Assembly (NCBI RefSeq): GCF_009856625.1
Contig: NZ_CP047241.1
Coordinates: 930,001 to 994,000, forward strand
Source: Aquitalea denitrificans
GTDB taxonomy: Bacteria > Pseudomonadota > Gammaproteobacteria > Burkholderiales > Chromobacteriaceae
Direction of reading: 5' to 3'
DNA length: 64,000 bases
Below, one piece after another: positions 24,824-35,868 of the stretch (within the stretch, counting starts at the first letter, position 1; each line of letters opens with the position of its first letter). A program made the translations under genes and the position numbers. The notes below the pieces were generated by a model. The model did no database searches. It was not told the DNA's origin and saw nothing but the letters and a program-made list of their open reading frames with translations.

Positions 24824-26059
24824 ATGACCAACAAATTTGGTGTTCATTCCGAATGCGGCAAGCTGCGTAGCGTGATGGTGTGCCGTCCGGGCCTGGCCCA
24901 CAAACGTCTCACCCCCGACAACTGCCACGACCTGCTGTTTGATGACGTGATCTGGGTGGAACGCGCCCAGAAAGACCACGCCTACATGGTTGAACAGATG
25001 CGCGCCCGCGGCATCCACGTGATCGAAGCCCACGACGCCCTGGCCCAAGTGCTGGACGACAAGGCCGCCCGCAGCTGGCTGCTGGACCGCAAGGTCAAGG
25101 CTGACAACGTCGGTATCGGCATGCTGACCGACCTGCGCAGCTGGCTGGACGAAATGCCGTCTGCCCAACTGTCCGAACACCTGATTGGCGGTATCGCCAA
25201 GTTTGAACTGCCGTTCGACCCCAAAGGCCTGTTCGGCGGCTATCTGGACCAGTCCGAATTCGTCATCCCGCCGATCCCGAACAGCCTGTTCCAGCGCGAC
25301 CCGTCCTGCTGGATCTATGAAGGCGTGACGCTCAACCCGATGTACTGGCCGGCCCGCCGTCAGGAAACCCTGATCCTGCAAGCCATCTACCAGCACCACC
25401 CGTACTTCGCCGGCAAGGTCAACGTATGGTGGGGCGATTGCGACAAGAACCACGGCCCGGCCACGCTGGAAGGCGGCGACGTGATGCCGATCGGCAACGG
25501 CGTGGTGCTCATCGGCATGGGCGAACGCACCAGCCCGCAAGCCGTGGTGCAAGTGGCCAGGAACGTGCTGGGCAAGCAAGGCGGCGCCACCCGTGTGATT
25601 GCCTGCCAGATGCCCAAATCGCGTGCCGCCATGCACCTGGACACCGTATTCAGCTTCCTGGATATCGACCTGCTGTCGGTATTCCCGGACGTGGTCAACG
25701 ACATCGTCTGCACCAGCATCTACGCCGCTGACAAGGAAGGCGAAATCCGTTTCGAACGCCACGACGGCGTACCGTTTACCGAAGTGGTACGCCAGGCACT
25801 GGGCCTGAAGGAAGTCCACATCATCCAGACCGCCGGCGATGCCTACCAGCGCGAACGCGAACAATGGGATGACGGCAACAACGTGGTGGCCCTGGACCGC
25901 CGCGTGGTGGTGGCCTACGACCGCAACACCTACACCAACAAGCTGATGCGTCAGCACGGCGTGGAAGTGATCGAGATTCCGGCCTCCGAACTGGGCCGCG
26001 GCCGTGGCGGTGGTCACTGCATGACCTGCCCGATCATCCGTGACGAAGTGAAGATTTAA
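24824..26059 (+). CDS. arcA: Arginine deiminase
   Basis: This 411-residue enzyme hydrolyses arginine to citrulline and ammonia, the first step of the arginine deiminase pathway. Catalytic motifs are FQRDPSCW, LEGGDVMPIG, MHLDTVFSFLD and the C-terminal GRGGGHCMTCP. The nucleophile is Cys399, corresponding to Cys406 of the Pseudomonas enzyme. The ATG has a GAAAGGA site. The ammonia raises pH and the pathway yields ATP under low oxygen. The gene follows the antiporter and precedes arcB. Confidence 0.97.
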   Translation: MTNKFGVHSECGKLRSVMVCRPGLAHKRLTPDNCHDLLFDDVIWVERAQKDHAYMVEQMRARGIHVIEAHDALAQVLDDKAARSWLLDRKVKADNVGIGMLTDLRSWLDEMPSAQLSEHLIGGIAKFELPFDPKGLFGGYLDQSEFVIPPIPNSLFQRDPSCWIYEGVTLNPMYWPARRQETLILQAIYQHHPYFAGKVNVWWGDCDKNHGPATLEGGDVMPIGNGVVLIGMGERTSPQAVVQVARNVLGKQGGATRVIACQMPKSRAAMHLDTVFSFLDIDLLSVFPDVVNDIVCTSIYAADKEGEIRFERHDGVPFTEVVRQALGLKEVHIIQTAGDAYQREREQWDDGNNVVALDRRVVVAYDRNTYTNKLMRQHGVEVIEIPASELGRGRGGGHCMTCPIIRDEVKI

Positions 26060-26096
26060 ACCGCTGCACCCGCAGCACACCAAGCACATCAATACC

Positions 26097-26129
26097 GCCC
26101 GGTGGCGACGGCCAAGCCCGCCACCCGGC
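26097..26129 (+). other. Intercistronic hairpin between arcA and arcB
   Basis: A 7-bp perfect stem (26101-26107 with 26119-26125) is extended by three more pairs across one mismatch (26097-26099 with 26127-26129). It lies in the 91-base gap just before the arcB ribosome-binding site (AAGGAG) and has no T tract. Confidence 0.55.
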
Positions 26130-26150
26130 ACCGAAACAAGGAGTGTTACC

Positions 26151-27161
26151 ATGGCCTTCAATCTGCGCAACCGCAACTTCCTCCGCATGCTGGACTTCAC
26201 CCCGCGCGAAATCCGCTACATGCTCGACCTGGCCCGCGACCTGAAACGCGCCAAGTACACCGGCACCGAACAGCAACACCTGAAGGGCAAGAACATCGCC
26301 CTGATCTTCGAAAAAACCTCCACCCGCACCCGCTGTGCGTTCGAAGTAGCCTGCTACGACCAGGGTGCCAACGTCACCTACCTCGGACCGTCCGGCTCGC
26401 AGATCGGTATCAAGGAATCGATGAAAGACACCGCCCGCGTGCTGGGTCGCATGTATGACGCCATCGAATACCGTGGCTTCGACCAGGACATGGTGGAGAA
26501 CGAACTGGCCAAATTTGCCGGCGTCCCGGTGTACAACGGCCTGACCGACGAATGGCACCCCACCCAGATGCTGGCCGACGTGCTGACCATGTGGGAAAAC
26601 AGCGACAAGCCCATCTCGCAAATCAGCTACACCTACCTGGGCGACGCCCGCAACAATATGGGCAACTCCCTGCTGGTGATTGGTGCCAAGCTGGGCATGG
26701 ACGTCCGCATCGGCGCCCCGAAACACCTGTGGCCGACCGACGAACTGGTAGCCGAATGCCGTGAAATCGCCGCCCGCACCGGTGCTCGCATCACCCTGAC
26801 CGAAGACGCTGCTGAAGCCGTCAAGGGGACTGACTTCATCCATACCGACGTCTGGGTATCGATGGGCGAACCGGCCGAAGTGTGGGCCGAACGCATCCGC
26901 CTGCTTAAGCCTTACCAAGTGAATGCCGCGCTGATGGCTGCTGCACAGAACCCGCAAGTCAAGTTCATGCACTGCCTGCCGGCCTACCACAACAGCGAAA
27001 CCAAGGTCGGCAAGGAAATCGCCGCCCAGTACCCGGACCTGGCCAATGGCATTGAAGTGACCGAAGACGTGTTCGAAAGCGAAGCCTGCATTGCCTTCGA
27101 GCAAGCCGAGAACCGCATGCACACCATCAAGGCCATCTTGGTAGCGACGCTCGGAGATTAA
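26151..27161 (+). CDS. arcB: Ornithine carbamoyltransferase, catabolic
   Basis: This 336-residue OTCase is expected to run in the catabolic direction, converting citrulline and phosphate to ornithine and carbamoyl phosphate. The carbamoyl-phosphate loop STRTR is at 57-61, the ornithine-side motif is HCLPAYHNSET, and the DVWVSMGEP loop is present. Length and the long C-terminal helix match catabolic ArcB rather than shorter anabolic ArgF proteins. Position inside the arc operon supports this. The ATG has an AAGGAG site. Confidence 0.96.
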   Translation: MAFNLRNRNFLRMLDFTPREIRYMLDLARDLKRAKYTGTEQQHLKGKNIALIFEKTSTRTRCAFEVACYDQGANVTYLGPSGSQIGIKESMKDTARVLGRMYDAIEYRGFDQDMVENELAKFAGVPVYNGLTDEWHPTQMLADVLTMWENSDKPISQISYTYLGDARNNMGNSLLVIGAKLGMDVRIGAPKHLWPTDELVAECREIAARTGARITLTEDAAEAVKGTDFIHTDVWVSMGEPAEVWAERIRLLKPYQVNAALMAAAQNPQVKFMHCLPAYHNSETKVGKEIAAQYPDLANGIEVTEDVFESEACIAFEQAENRMHTIKAILVATLGD

Positions 27162-27173
27162 GCCTGAGGCATC

Positions 27174-27407
27174 GTGGCAAAGCCCTACGACTTTGCCACA
27201 CCGCCAGTGCCTGAAGTCTGACAGCAACACCGTTTCACCCACCACGACGACACCCCCTTGAAGTCGTGGCGGCGGAATCCGCACCCCCTCACTCAGGCGG
27301 ATTCCACCCTCCGGCAGGTCATCCCCCGGTGACCTGCCGCCCCATCCGACACACACCGGCCTGCCACAGGCAGACCGGCCACGCCACTGTCCCGACCGCG
27401 CGGACAG
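27174..27407 (+). other. Array of six hairpins in the arcB-arcC gap
   Basis: The 265-base gap contains six successive inverted repeats: 27174-27182/27191-27199 (9 bp), 27242-27248/27263-27269 (7 bp), 27274-27282/27297-27305 (9 bp), 27313-27321/27330-27338 (9 bp), 27356-27365/27369-27378 (9 of 10) and 27387-27392/27402-27407 (6 bp). None is followed by a T tract. I see no open frame with a ribosome-binding site in the gap. Confidence 0.8.
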
Positions 27408-27426
27408 GGCCAGAAAAGGAAACATC

Positions 27427-28371
27427 ATGCGAGTCGTCGTAGCCCTGGGCGGCAATGCCCTGCAACGTCGTGGCGAAGCCATGACCGCTGACAACCAACG
27501 CGCCAACGTCAAGGTAGCCGCCGAACAACTGGCCGCCGTCACCCGGCTGGGCCACAACCTGGTGATGTGCCACGGCAACGGCCCGCAAGTCGGCCTGCTG
27601 GGCCTGCAAAACGACGCCTATGCCCGCCACGTCGACGGCAAGGTCACCCCCTATCCGCTGGATGTACTGGGTGCCCAGACCGAAGGCATGATCGGCTACA
27701 TGATCGAACAGGAACTGGGCAACGTGCTGCCGTTTGAAGTGCCGCTGGCCACCATCCTCACCCAGACCGAAGTGGACGCCGCCGACTCCGCCTTCCAGAA
27801 CCCCACCAAATTCGTCGGCCCGGTATACAGCAAGCAAGAAGCCGAAGCGCTGGCTGCCAGCCACGGCTGGACGGTGAAAGCCGACGGCGACTACTACCGC
27901 CGCGTGGTACCGAGCCCGAAACCGAAACGCATCTTCGAAATGCGCCCGATCAAATGGATGATCGAAAAAGGCGCGGTGGTGATTGCTGCCGGTGGCGGTG
28001 GCATCCCCACCATGTACCAGGGTGACAAACTGGTCGGCGTGGAAGCGGTGATCGACAAAGACCTGGCCTCCGCCCTGCTGGCACGCGAAGTGGACGCCGA
28101 CTACTTCGTCATCGCCACCGACGTGAAGAGCGTGTTTGTTGGCTGGGGCACTCCCGAAGCCAAAGCCATCCGCCACGCCCACCCGGACGAAATGGACAAG
28201 CTGGGCTTTGCTGCCGGTTCGATGGGCCCGAAAGTGGAAGCCGCCTGCGAATTCGCCCGCCTGACCGGCAAGCGTGCGGTGATTGGCGCGCTGGAAGACA
28301 TCGAGAAGATCGTCAAGGGCGAAGCCGGCACCATCATCTCCACCGAGAAGACCGGGATCGAGTGGTACTGA
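27427..28371 (+). CDS. arcC: Carbamate kinase
   Basis: This 314-residue amino-acid-kinase-family enzyme transfers phosphate from carbamoyl phosphate to ADP, giving ATP, CO2 and ammonia. It completes the pathway. It has the N-terminal VVALGGNALQRRGE motif, CHGNGPQVGLL, VIAAGGGGIPT and the KVEAACEF helix. The ATG has an AAAAGGAAA site. The gene ends 68 bases before a strong terminator. The long structured gap from arcB suggests separately tuned expression. Confidence 0.96.
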   Translation: MRVVVALGGNALQRRGEAMTADNQRANVKVAAEQLAAVTRLGHNLVMCHGNGPQVGLLGLQNDAYARHVDGKVTPYPLDVLGAQTEGMIGYMIEQELGNVLPFEVPLATILTQTEVDAADSAFQNPTKFVGPVYSKQEAEALAASHGWTVKADGDYYRRVVPSPKPKRIFEMRPIKWMIEKGAVVIAAGGGGIPTMYQGDKLVGVEAVIDKDLASALLAREVDADYFVIATDVKSVFVGWGTPEAKAIRHAHPDEMDKLGFAAGSMGPKVEAACEFARLTGKRAVIGALEDIEKIVKGEAGTIISTEKTGIEWY

Positions 28372-28439
28372 GTGAGGGGCTGAAACACCTGCTGCTGCGT
28401 TGCGACGTCGGCTGAAGGGCTGGTGAGGTATGGATCAAC

Positions 28440-28466
28440 AAGGGCTGCCATGGCAGCCCTTTTGTT
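28440..28466 (+). terminator. Rho-independent terminator of the arc operon
   Basis: An 11-bp near-perfect palindrome (28440-28450 with 28451-28464, folding with a tight loop) is followed by a short T-rich run. It separates the arc operon from the glycine cleavage regulatory region. Confidence 0.75.
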
Positions 28467-28495
28467 ATGCTTGATCAATAATGAATTAATTGTGA

Positions 28496-28535
28496 CATTA
28501 TTTTCATTCGTATTTTTTCGATTGCGAAAATAATG
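28496..28535. repeat. AT-rich inverted repeat upstream of the gcv promoter
   Basis: Perfect 10-bp arms (28496-28505 and 28526-28535) flank a 20-base centre in an AT-rich stretch about 45 bases before the proposed gcv -35. It could be a regulator site or a remnant terminator. No gene is present between arcC and gcvT (28372-28862). Besides this repeat, that stretch holds the arc terminator, the promoter and the riboswitch. Confidence 0.5.
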
Positions 28536-28579
28536 CAAAAACAACAGGATAGATCACTTCGAGTGAAGATATTCTTGGC

Positions 28580-28608
28580 TTGCCTTTGTCTTTATCTGCA
28601 ACGATAAT
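28580..28608 (+). promoter_or_regulatory. Probable sigma-70 promoter of the gcv riboswitch-operon
   Basis: TTGCCT (28580-28585) and GATAAT (28603-28608) are exactly 17 bases apart. The start of transcription predicted from this (~28615) falls just before the first base of the glycine riboswitch, which supports the assignment. Confidence 0.6.
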
Positions 28609-28618
28609 CGCCCCCATC

Positions 28619-28813
28619 ATGCAGGAGAGAGTGGCCAATCGCGGCCACCGCCGAAGGCGCAAGCGCACCCGCAATCGCTCAGGCAAAAGGACTGCATCAT
28701 CGGATATCACGTATCTGCTTTACTCTGGAGAGCGCTGCCCACGTAGGTAGCCACCGAAGGGGCTAACGGCGGCTGAAAATGCCCGCCGGAAAATCTCAGG
28801 TGTCAGGACAGAG
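28619..28813 (+). ncRNA. Tandem glycine riboswitch controlling gcvT-gcvH-gcvP
   Basis: Two glycine aptamers lie in tandem. Aptamer 1 spans 28619-28697 and is closed by a 6-bp stem (28619-28624 with 28692-28697). Aptamer 2 spans about 28723-28813 and is closed by CTCT/AGAG. Both carry the family features: GGAGAG near the 5' end, GCCACCG or AGCCACCG with CGAAGG, a CUCAGG segment and a GGAC near the 3' end. Binding of glycine to such riboswitches usually turns the glycine cleavage genes on. The position directly before gcvT fits. Confidence 0.93.
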
Positions 28814-28844
28814 GGGTGTTGTACCAAGACAGGCAAAACACCCC
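28813..28844 (+). promoter_or_regulatory. Hairpin likely to be the riboswitch expression platform
   Basis: An 8-bp GC-rich stem (28813-28820 with 28837-28844) begins at the last base pair of aptamer 2 and ends 6 bases before the gcvT ribosome-binding site AAGGA (28851-28855). There is no long T tract. Competition with the aptamer's 3' strand, or masking of the initiation region, is more likely than classic termination. Confidence 0.55.
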
Positions 28845-28862
28845 CTTTGCAAGGACGCACAG

Positions 28863-29951
28863 ATGACGGCCCCGAAACGTACCCCCCTGTTTGACGCTCA
28901 TGTCGCCGCCGGCGCCAAAATGGTTGATTTCGCCGGTTGGGAAATGCCCATCCATTACGGCTCCCAGCTGAAGGAACATGAGATCGTGCGTAGCGACGCC
29001 GGCATGTTTGATGTGTCCCACATGACCGTGATCGACATCACCGGCAGCGACGCCAAGGCCTGGCTGCAACAGCTGATTGCCAACGACGTGGCCAAGCTGC
29101 CCTTCGAAGGCAAGGCGCTGTATTCCGGCATGCTGACCGAAGACGGCACCGTGGTGGACGACCTGATTGTCTACCTCACGTCCTATGGCTACCGCATGGT
29201 GGTGAATGCCGGTACCACCGACAAGGACCTGGCCTGGATGGACAGCCACAAGGCCGGTTTTGATGTCTCCCTCAATGTGCGTCGCGACCTGGCCATGCTG
29301 GCCGTGCAAGGCCCCAATGCCATTGCCAAGGTCTGTGCGGTAAAGCCGCAACTGGCCGACGCCATTCAATCACTCAAGGTGTTCCAGGGCTTGCCTGCAG
29401 GCGACTGGTTCTTTGCCCGAACCGGCTATACCGGTGAAGACGGTCTGGAAATCATGATTCCGGCTGGCGAAGCCATCAACTTCTTCAATCAGCTGGTAGA
29501 GGCCGGCGTGGCCCCCATCGGCTTGGGCGCGCGCGACACCCTGCGCCTGGAAGCCGGCATGAACCTGTACGGCCACGACATGGACGAAACCGTATCCCCG
29601 CTGCAGGCCGGCATGGGCTGGACCATTGCCTGGGAACCGGCCAGCCGTGACTTTATCGGCCGCAAGGCGCTGGAAGCACAAAAGGCCGCTGGCGTGCCGA
29701 TGAAGCAGGTGGGCCTGGTGCTGGAAGGCCGTGGCGTGCTGCGTGAAGGCCAGAAAGTGGTAGTGGAAGGCGTGGGTGAGGGCATCATCACCAGCGGCAC
29801 CTTCTCGCCCACCCTCAAGCATTCCATTGCCATTGCCCGCGTACCGGCCGCAACCGGTGCCGACGCACAGGTGGATTTGCGTGGTACGCTCACCGCTGTC
29901 CGCGTGGTGAAGATGCCGTTCGTGCGCAACGGCAAGAAAGTTTTCGAATAA
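28863..29951 (+). CDS. gcvT: Glycine cleavage system T protein (aminomethyltransferase)
   Basis: This 362-residue T protein transfers the methylene group from lipoyl-bound aminomethyl to tetrahydrofolate and releases ammonia. It contains FDAHVAAGAKMVDFAGWEMP, the folate-site GARDTLRLEAGMNLYGHDMD and the C-terminal TSGTFSPTLKHSIA motif. I chose the ATG at 28863, preceded by AAGGA. The frame stays open upstream but only through the riboswitch. It is the first gene of gcvTHP. Confidence 0.97.
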   Translation: MTAPKRTPLFDAHVAAGAKMVDFAGWEMPIHYGSQLKEHEIVRSDAGMFDVSHMTVIDITGSDAKAWLQQLIANDVAKLPFEGKALYSGMLTEDGTVVDDLIVYLTSYGYRMVVNAGTTDKDLAWMDSHKAGFDVSLNVRRDLAMLAVQGPNAIAKVCAVKPQLADAIQSLKVFQGLPAGDWFFARTGYTGEDGLEIMIPAGEAINFFNQLVEAGVAPIGLGARDTLRLEAGMNLYGHDMDETVSPLQAGMGWTIAWEPASRDFIGRKALEAQKAAGVPMKQVGLVLEGRGVLREGQKVVVEGVGEGIITSGTFSPTLKHSIAIARVPAATGADAQVDLRGTLTAVRVVKMPFVRNGKKVFE

Positions 29952-30042
29952 CAGCGAGCCGGGAAACACCGCACCAGCCTGCGCGCTGCGCTGCGGTTTC
30001 CCGCTCCCGTAACGGTTCAATCAATCCGAGGAGATTCAATCC

Positions 30043-30429
30043 ATGAGCAATATCCCTGCCGAACTGAAATACGTTGCCAGCCACGAATGGCTGCGTCTGG
30101 AAGCCGACGGTTCCGTCACCGTGGGCATTACCGAACATGCACAAGAGCTGCTGGGCGACATCGTGTTCGTCGAGCTGCCGAAAGTGGGTGCCAACCTGGC
30201 TGCCGAAGAGCAGGCCGGCGTGGTGGAATCGGTAAAAGCCGCTTCCGACGTATACGCCCCGATCGCCGGTGAAGTGCTGGAAGTGAACGCCGAACTGGAA
30301 GCCGCTCCCGAGCTGGCCAACAGCGAGCCCTATGGCGCTGGCTGGTTCTTCAAGATCAAGCCGGCCAATGCCGCAGATCTGGACAGCCTGCTGGATGCCG
30401 CTGGCTACGCCAAGGAAATCGGCGCCTGA
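30043..30429 (+). CDS. gcvH: Glycine cleavage system H protein
   Basis: This 128-residue H protein shuttles the aminomethyl group on a lipoyl arm between the P, T and L proteins. The lipoyl-lysine is Lys65 in VVESVKAASDVYAP, and the FVELP and GEVLEVN segments are typical. The ATG has a GAGGAGA site. The gap from gcvT contains a GC-rich imperfect hairpin (~29960-30004). A terminator-like structure follows before gcvP. Confidence 0.97.
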   Translation: MSNIPAELKYVASHEWLRLEADGSVTVGITEHAQELLGDIVFVELPKVGANLAAEEQAGVVESVKAASDVYAPIAGEVLEVNAELEAAPELANSEPYGAGWFFKIKPANAADLDSLLDAAGYAKEIGA

Positions 30430-30443
30430 TTGCACGCTGTCAA

Positions 30444-30476
30444 AGCCTCGTGATGCACACCATCGCGGGGCTTTTT
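30444..30476 (+). terminator. Terminator-like hairpin between gcvH and gcvP
   Basis: A 12-bp stem with two G-U pairs (30444-30455 with 30461-30472) is followed by five T residues. Placed inside an operon, it may reduce transcription of gcvP relative to gcvT and gcvH. Confidence 0.65.
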
Positions 30477-30514
30477 CAGTTTCAGGCACAGCTCTTCATT
30501 ACCGGACACCCACC

Positions 30515-33367
<2,853 letters not shown>

Positions 33368-33431
33368 AGCCAGCACCATGTCGGCATCAGCCTGCCTGCT
33401 GGCGAGGCTGATGCTGCACAGCATGACCACA

Positions 33432-33462
33432 ACCCCTGTCTACGACGGGGGTTTTCTTTTTT
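33432..33462 (+). terminator. Rho-independent terminator of the gcv operon
   Basis: A 9-bp stem (33432-33440 with 33444-33452, one G-U pair) with a TAC loop is followed by a T-rich tract. The remaining ~190 bases before the next gene show nothing I can name. Confidence 0.8.
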
Positions 33463-33650
33463 CACTGATGTTTGCGATGGAGCAAAGACTCTAATTTGGA
33501 GTGTGCCTTACAGTGGCCACCACGCTGCCCGCGGTGAATATTGCCCAAATTATGAGCAGTCATTAAAGAAATGAGATTTATTTTAAGCTGTAAGCTTAAA
33601 AAACGACGGATGATTGCTAGAATGACCAGCTCCTTGATGGCACACGGCTG

Positions 33651-35723
33651 ATGGCAGGATTGTCATGGCAGCTCAATTCATATTGGGATAGGTCGAAAAT
33701 CGATATGCAGCACGATGCAGTACCTTTTTCCACGGAAACCATGGCGCGCTTTGCCTTGCTGGAAAAGCTGCGCCATCCGGTATGGGTGTTTGATATCGAT
33801 GAGCGGCGCGTGTTCTGGGCCAACCAGCATGCCCTGGCGGTGTGGGAGGCGGAAAGTCTGGAAGCGTTATGCGCCCGCGATATGGGGCAGGACATGTCCG
33901 ATTCGGTTTCGCGCCGCCTGCTGCAGTATCAGAGCGACTTCATCAGCCATGACATGGCATTTTCCGAGACCTGGACGCTCTATCCGAACGGACACCCGCG
34001 TAGCTTGCAGGTGGTATTCAGTGGCCTGCGCCATCAGGGGCGCATGCTGATGCTATGCGAGGCGCTGGGCGAATTGCAGGCTGATCCGGACACTCTGCGC
34101 AGTGCCGAAGCGCTGCTGCACTCTCCCGTATTCATCACGCTGTACCAGGCCGATGGCCAACCCCTGTATCGCAATCCCAGTGCGCGAGAACATGTGCTGG
34201 ACCCGGCTGAGTGCTGGCAATCACGCTTTGTCGATCCGGCGGACCTGGCCACTCTGCAGCAGCTGCTGGGCGAGCATGGCCGGGGAAGGCTGGTCGCACG
34301 GGTGCTCACCCGGCAGGGAGAGCGCTGGCACGAGGTGTCAGCCCGCCATTGCCGGGATGCGGCTACCGGTCAGAACGCCCTGCTGGTCAGTGAAATGGAT
34401 GTCAGCGAACTGAAGGAGGCCGAAGCACGTGCCAGCCATCTGGCCATGCATGACATCCTGACCGGCCTGCCCAACCGCAACTTCGTGCAGCAGCATTACC
34501 CGGCCTTGCTGCAGCAGGCTAGCGCGCAAGGTCTGGAAGTTGCCTTGCTGTGCATCGATCTGGATCGTTTCAAGAACATCAACGACAGCCTTGGCCATGG
34601 TTTTGGCGACTTGTTGCTGGTGCAGATGAGCGAGCGCCTGAAAGCCCTGCTGCAGCCCGGTCAGCAACTGGCCCGGCAAGGTGGGGACGAATTTTTGCTG
34701 TTGCTGTGCGCGCCGCAGGTCAAGGACATGGCAGCCAGGTTGGCGGCTGATATCGTCGAGACGCTGGCGCGGCCACTGTGGCTGCGCGGCCAGGAAGTGC
34801 AATTGACCGCCTCGGTGGGTATCAGCCTGTGCTCTGACGGGGCGGATGATGTGCAAAGCCATATGCGCCATGCGGATCTGGCCATGTACAGCGCCAAGGA
34901 GGCCGGGCGCAATGGCATCCATTTTTATGATGAGGCAATGGATGCCCGTGCCCGTTCGCGCCTGGCGTTGGAGTACGAGATTCGCCGTGGTCTGGAAAAC
35001 GGCGAGTTTGAAGCCTTTTATCAGCCGCGTGTCGACTGCTTCAGTGGCGACATCGTTGGTGCCGAGGCGCTGGCACGCTGGCGGCATCCCGAACGCGGGC
35101 TGTTGTTTCCGGACAGTTTTATTCCGGCTTGCGAAGAGAGTGGCCTGATTCGCGAGCTGGACCGGCAAATCCTGGCGCAGGTTGCCAGCCAGCTAGTGCG
35201 CTGGCAACGGCAGGGCAGGGCCTTGCAGGTATCGGTAAATCTGTCGGCCAGTCAGTTTGCCGACCCGGAATTGCCTGCTAGCTTGCAACAGATTCTGCAG
35301 GACAGTGCATGTCCCGCCGCCAGCATCGAGCTGGAAATCACCGAGTCCCTGCTGCTGGCCCACGACCAGAACACAATGGATACCCTGGCCTCGTTGCAGG
35401 CCATGGGTTTTGCCATTGCCATCGACGATTTCGGCACCGGCTACTCCAACCTGGCCTATCTGCAAAACTACCCGCTCAATACCCTCAAGATCGACCGCTC
35501 CTTTATTTCCGGCCTGCCACAAAGCTCGGCCATTCCAGAGCTGATCACCAGCTTGTGCCGCATCCTTAAGCTGGCCATGGTGGCCGAAGGGGTGGAAACC
35601 CACGCGCAGCTGGACTGGCTGCGTCAGCAAGGTTGCCAACAGTATCAGGGTTATCTGTGCAGCCGGCCATTGTCGCTGGGGCATTTCAACGAATTGCTGG
35701 AACACAGCACCGCGACGGTCTGA
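33651..35723 (+). CDS. PAS-GGDEF-EAL c-di-GMP turnover protein
   Basis: This 690-residue soluble protein has two PAS-like regions (~35-140 and ~150-260), a GGDEF domain (~265-430) and an EAL domain (~445-685). The cyclase motif GGDEF is intact (ARQGGDEFLLLL), with HDILTGLPNRN before it. The phosphodiesterase motifs are also intact: EAL in GAEALARW, N in VNLSASQF, E in LEITES, DDFGTGYSNL, KIDRSF, EGVET and QGYLCSRPL. Either activity is possible. No membrane segment or signal peptide is visible, so the PAS domains sense a cytoplasmic cue. A second in-frame ATG lies at 33705. It is monocistronic. Confidence 0.93.
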   Translation: MAGLSWQLNSYWDRSKIDMQHDAVPFSTETMARFALLEKLRHPVWVFDIDERRVFWANQHALAVWEAESLEALCARDMGQDMSDSVSRRLLQYQSDFISHDMAFSETWTLYPNGHPRSLQVVFSGLRHQGRMLMLCEALGELQADPDTLRSAEALLHSPVFITLYQADGQPLYRNPSAREHVLDPAECWQSRFVDPADLATLQQLLGEHGRGRLVARVLTRQGERWHEVSARHCRDAATGQNALLVSEMDVSELKEAEARASHLAMHDILTGLPNRNFVQQHYPALLQQASAQGLEVALLCIDLDRFKNINDSLGHGFGDLLLVQMSERLKALLQPGQQLARQGGDEFLLLLCAPQVKDMAARLAADIVETLARPLWLRGQEVQLTASVGISLCSDGADDVQSHMRHADLAMYSAKEAGRNGIHFYDEAMDARARSRLALEYEIRRGLENGEFEAFYQPRVDCFSGDIVGAEALARWRHPERGLLFPDSFIPACEESGLIRELDRQILAQVASQLVRWQRQGRALQVSVNLSASQFADPELPASLQQILQDSACPAASIELEITESLLLAHDQNTMDTLASLQAMGFAIAIDDFGTGYSNLAYLQNYPLNTLKIDRSFISGLPQSSAIPELITSLCRILKLAMVAEGVETHAQLDWLRQQGCQQYQGYLCSRPLSLGHFNELLEHSTATV

Positions 35724-35868
35724 GCATTGCAGTCTGCAAGACCGATTGAATAAGCAAGGCGAATAAGCTTAGCGGGAATGTGTCATTCTATTTTCCCGCG
35801 TCTTCCCTTAAGCTGATGTCCAGCCGGGGCCCCGCATGATGGCGGCCTTCCCCCGCACGGAGACCAAG

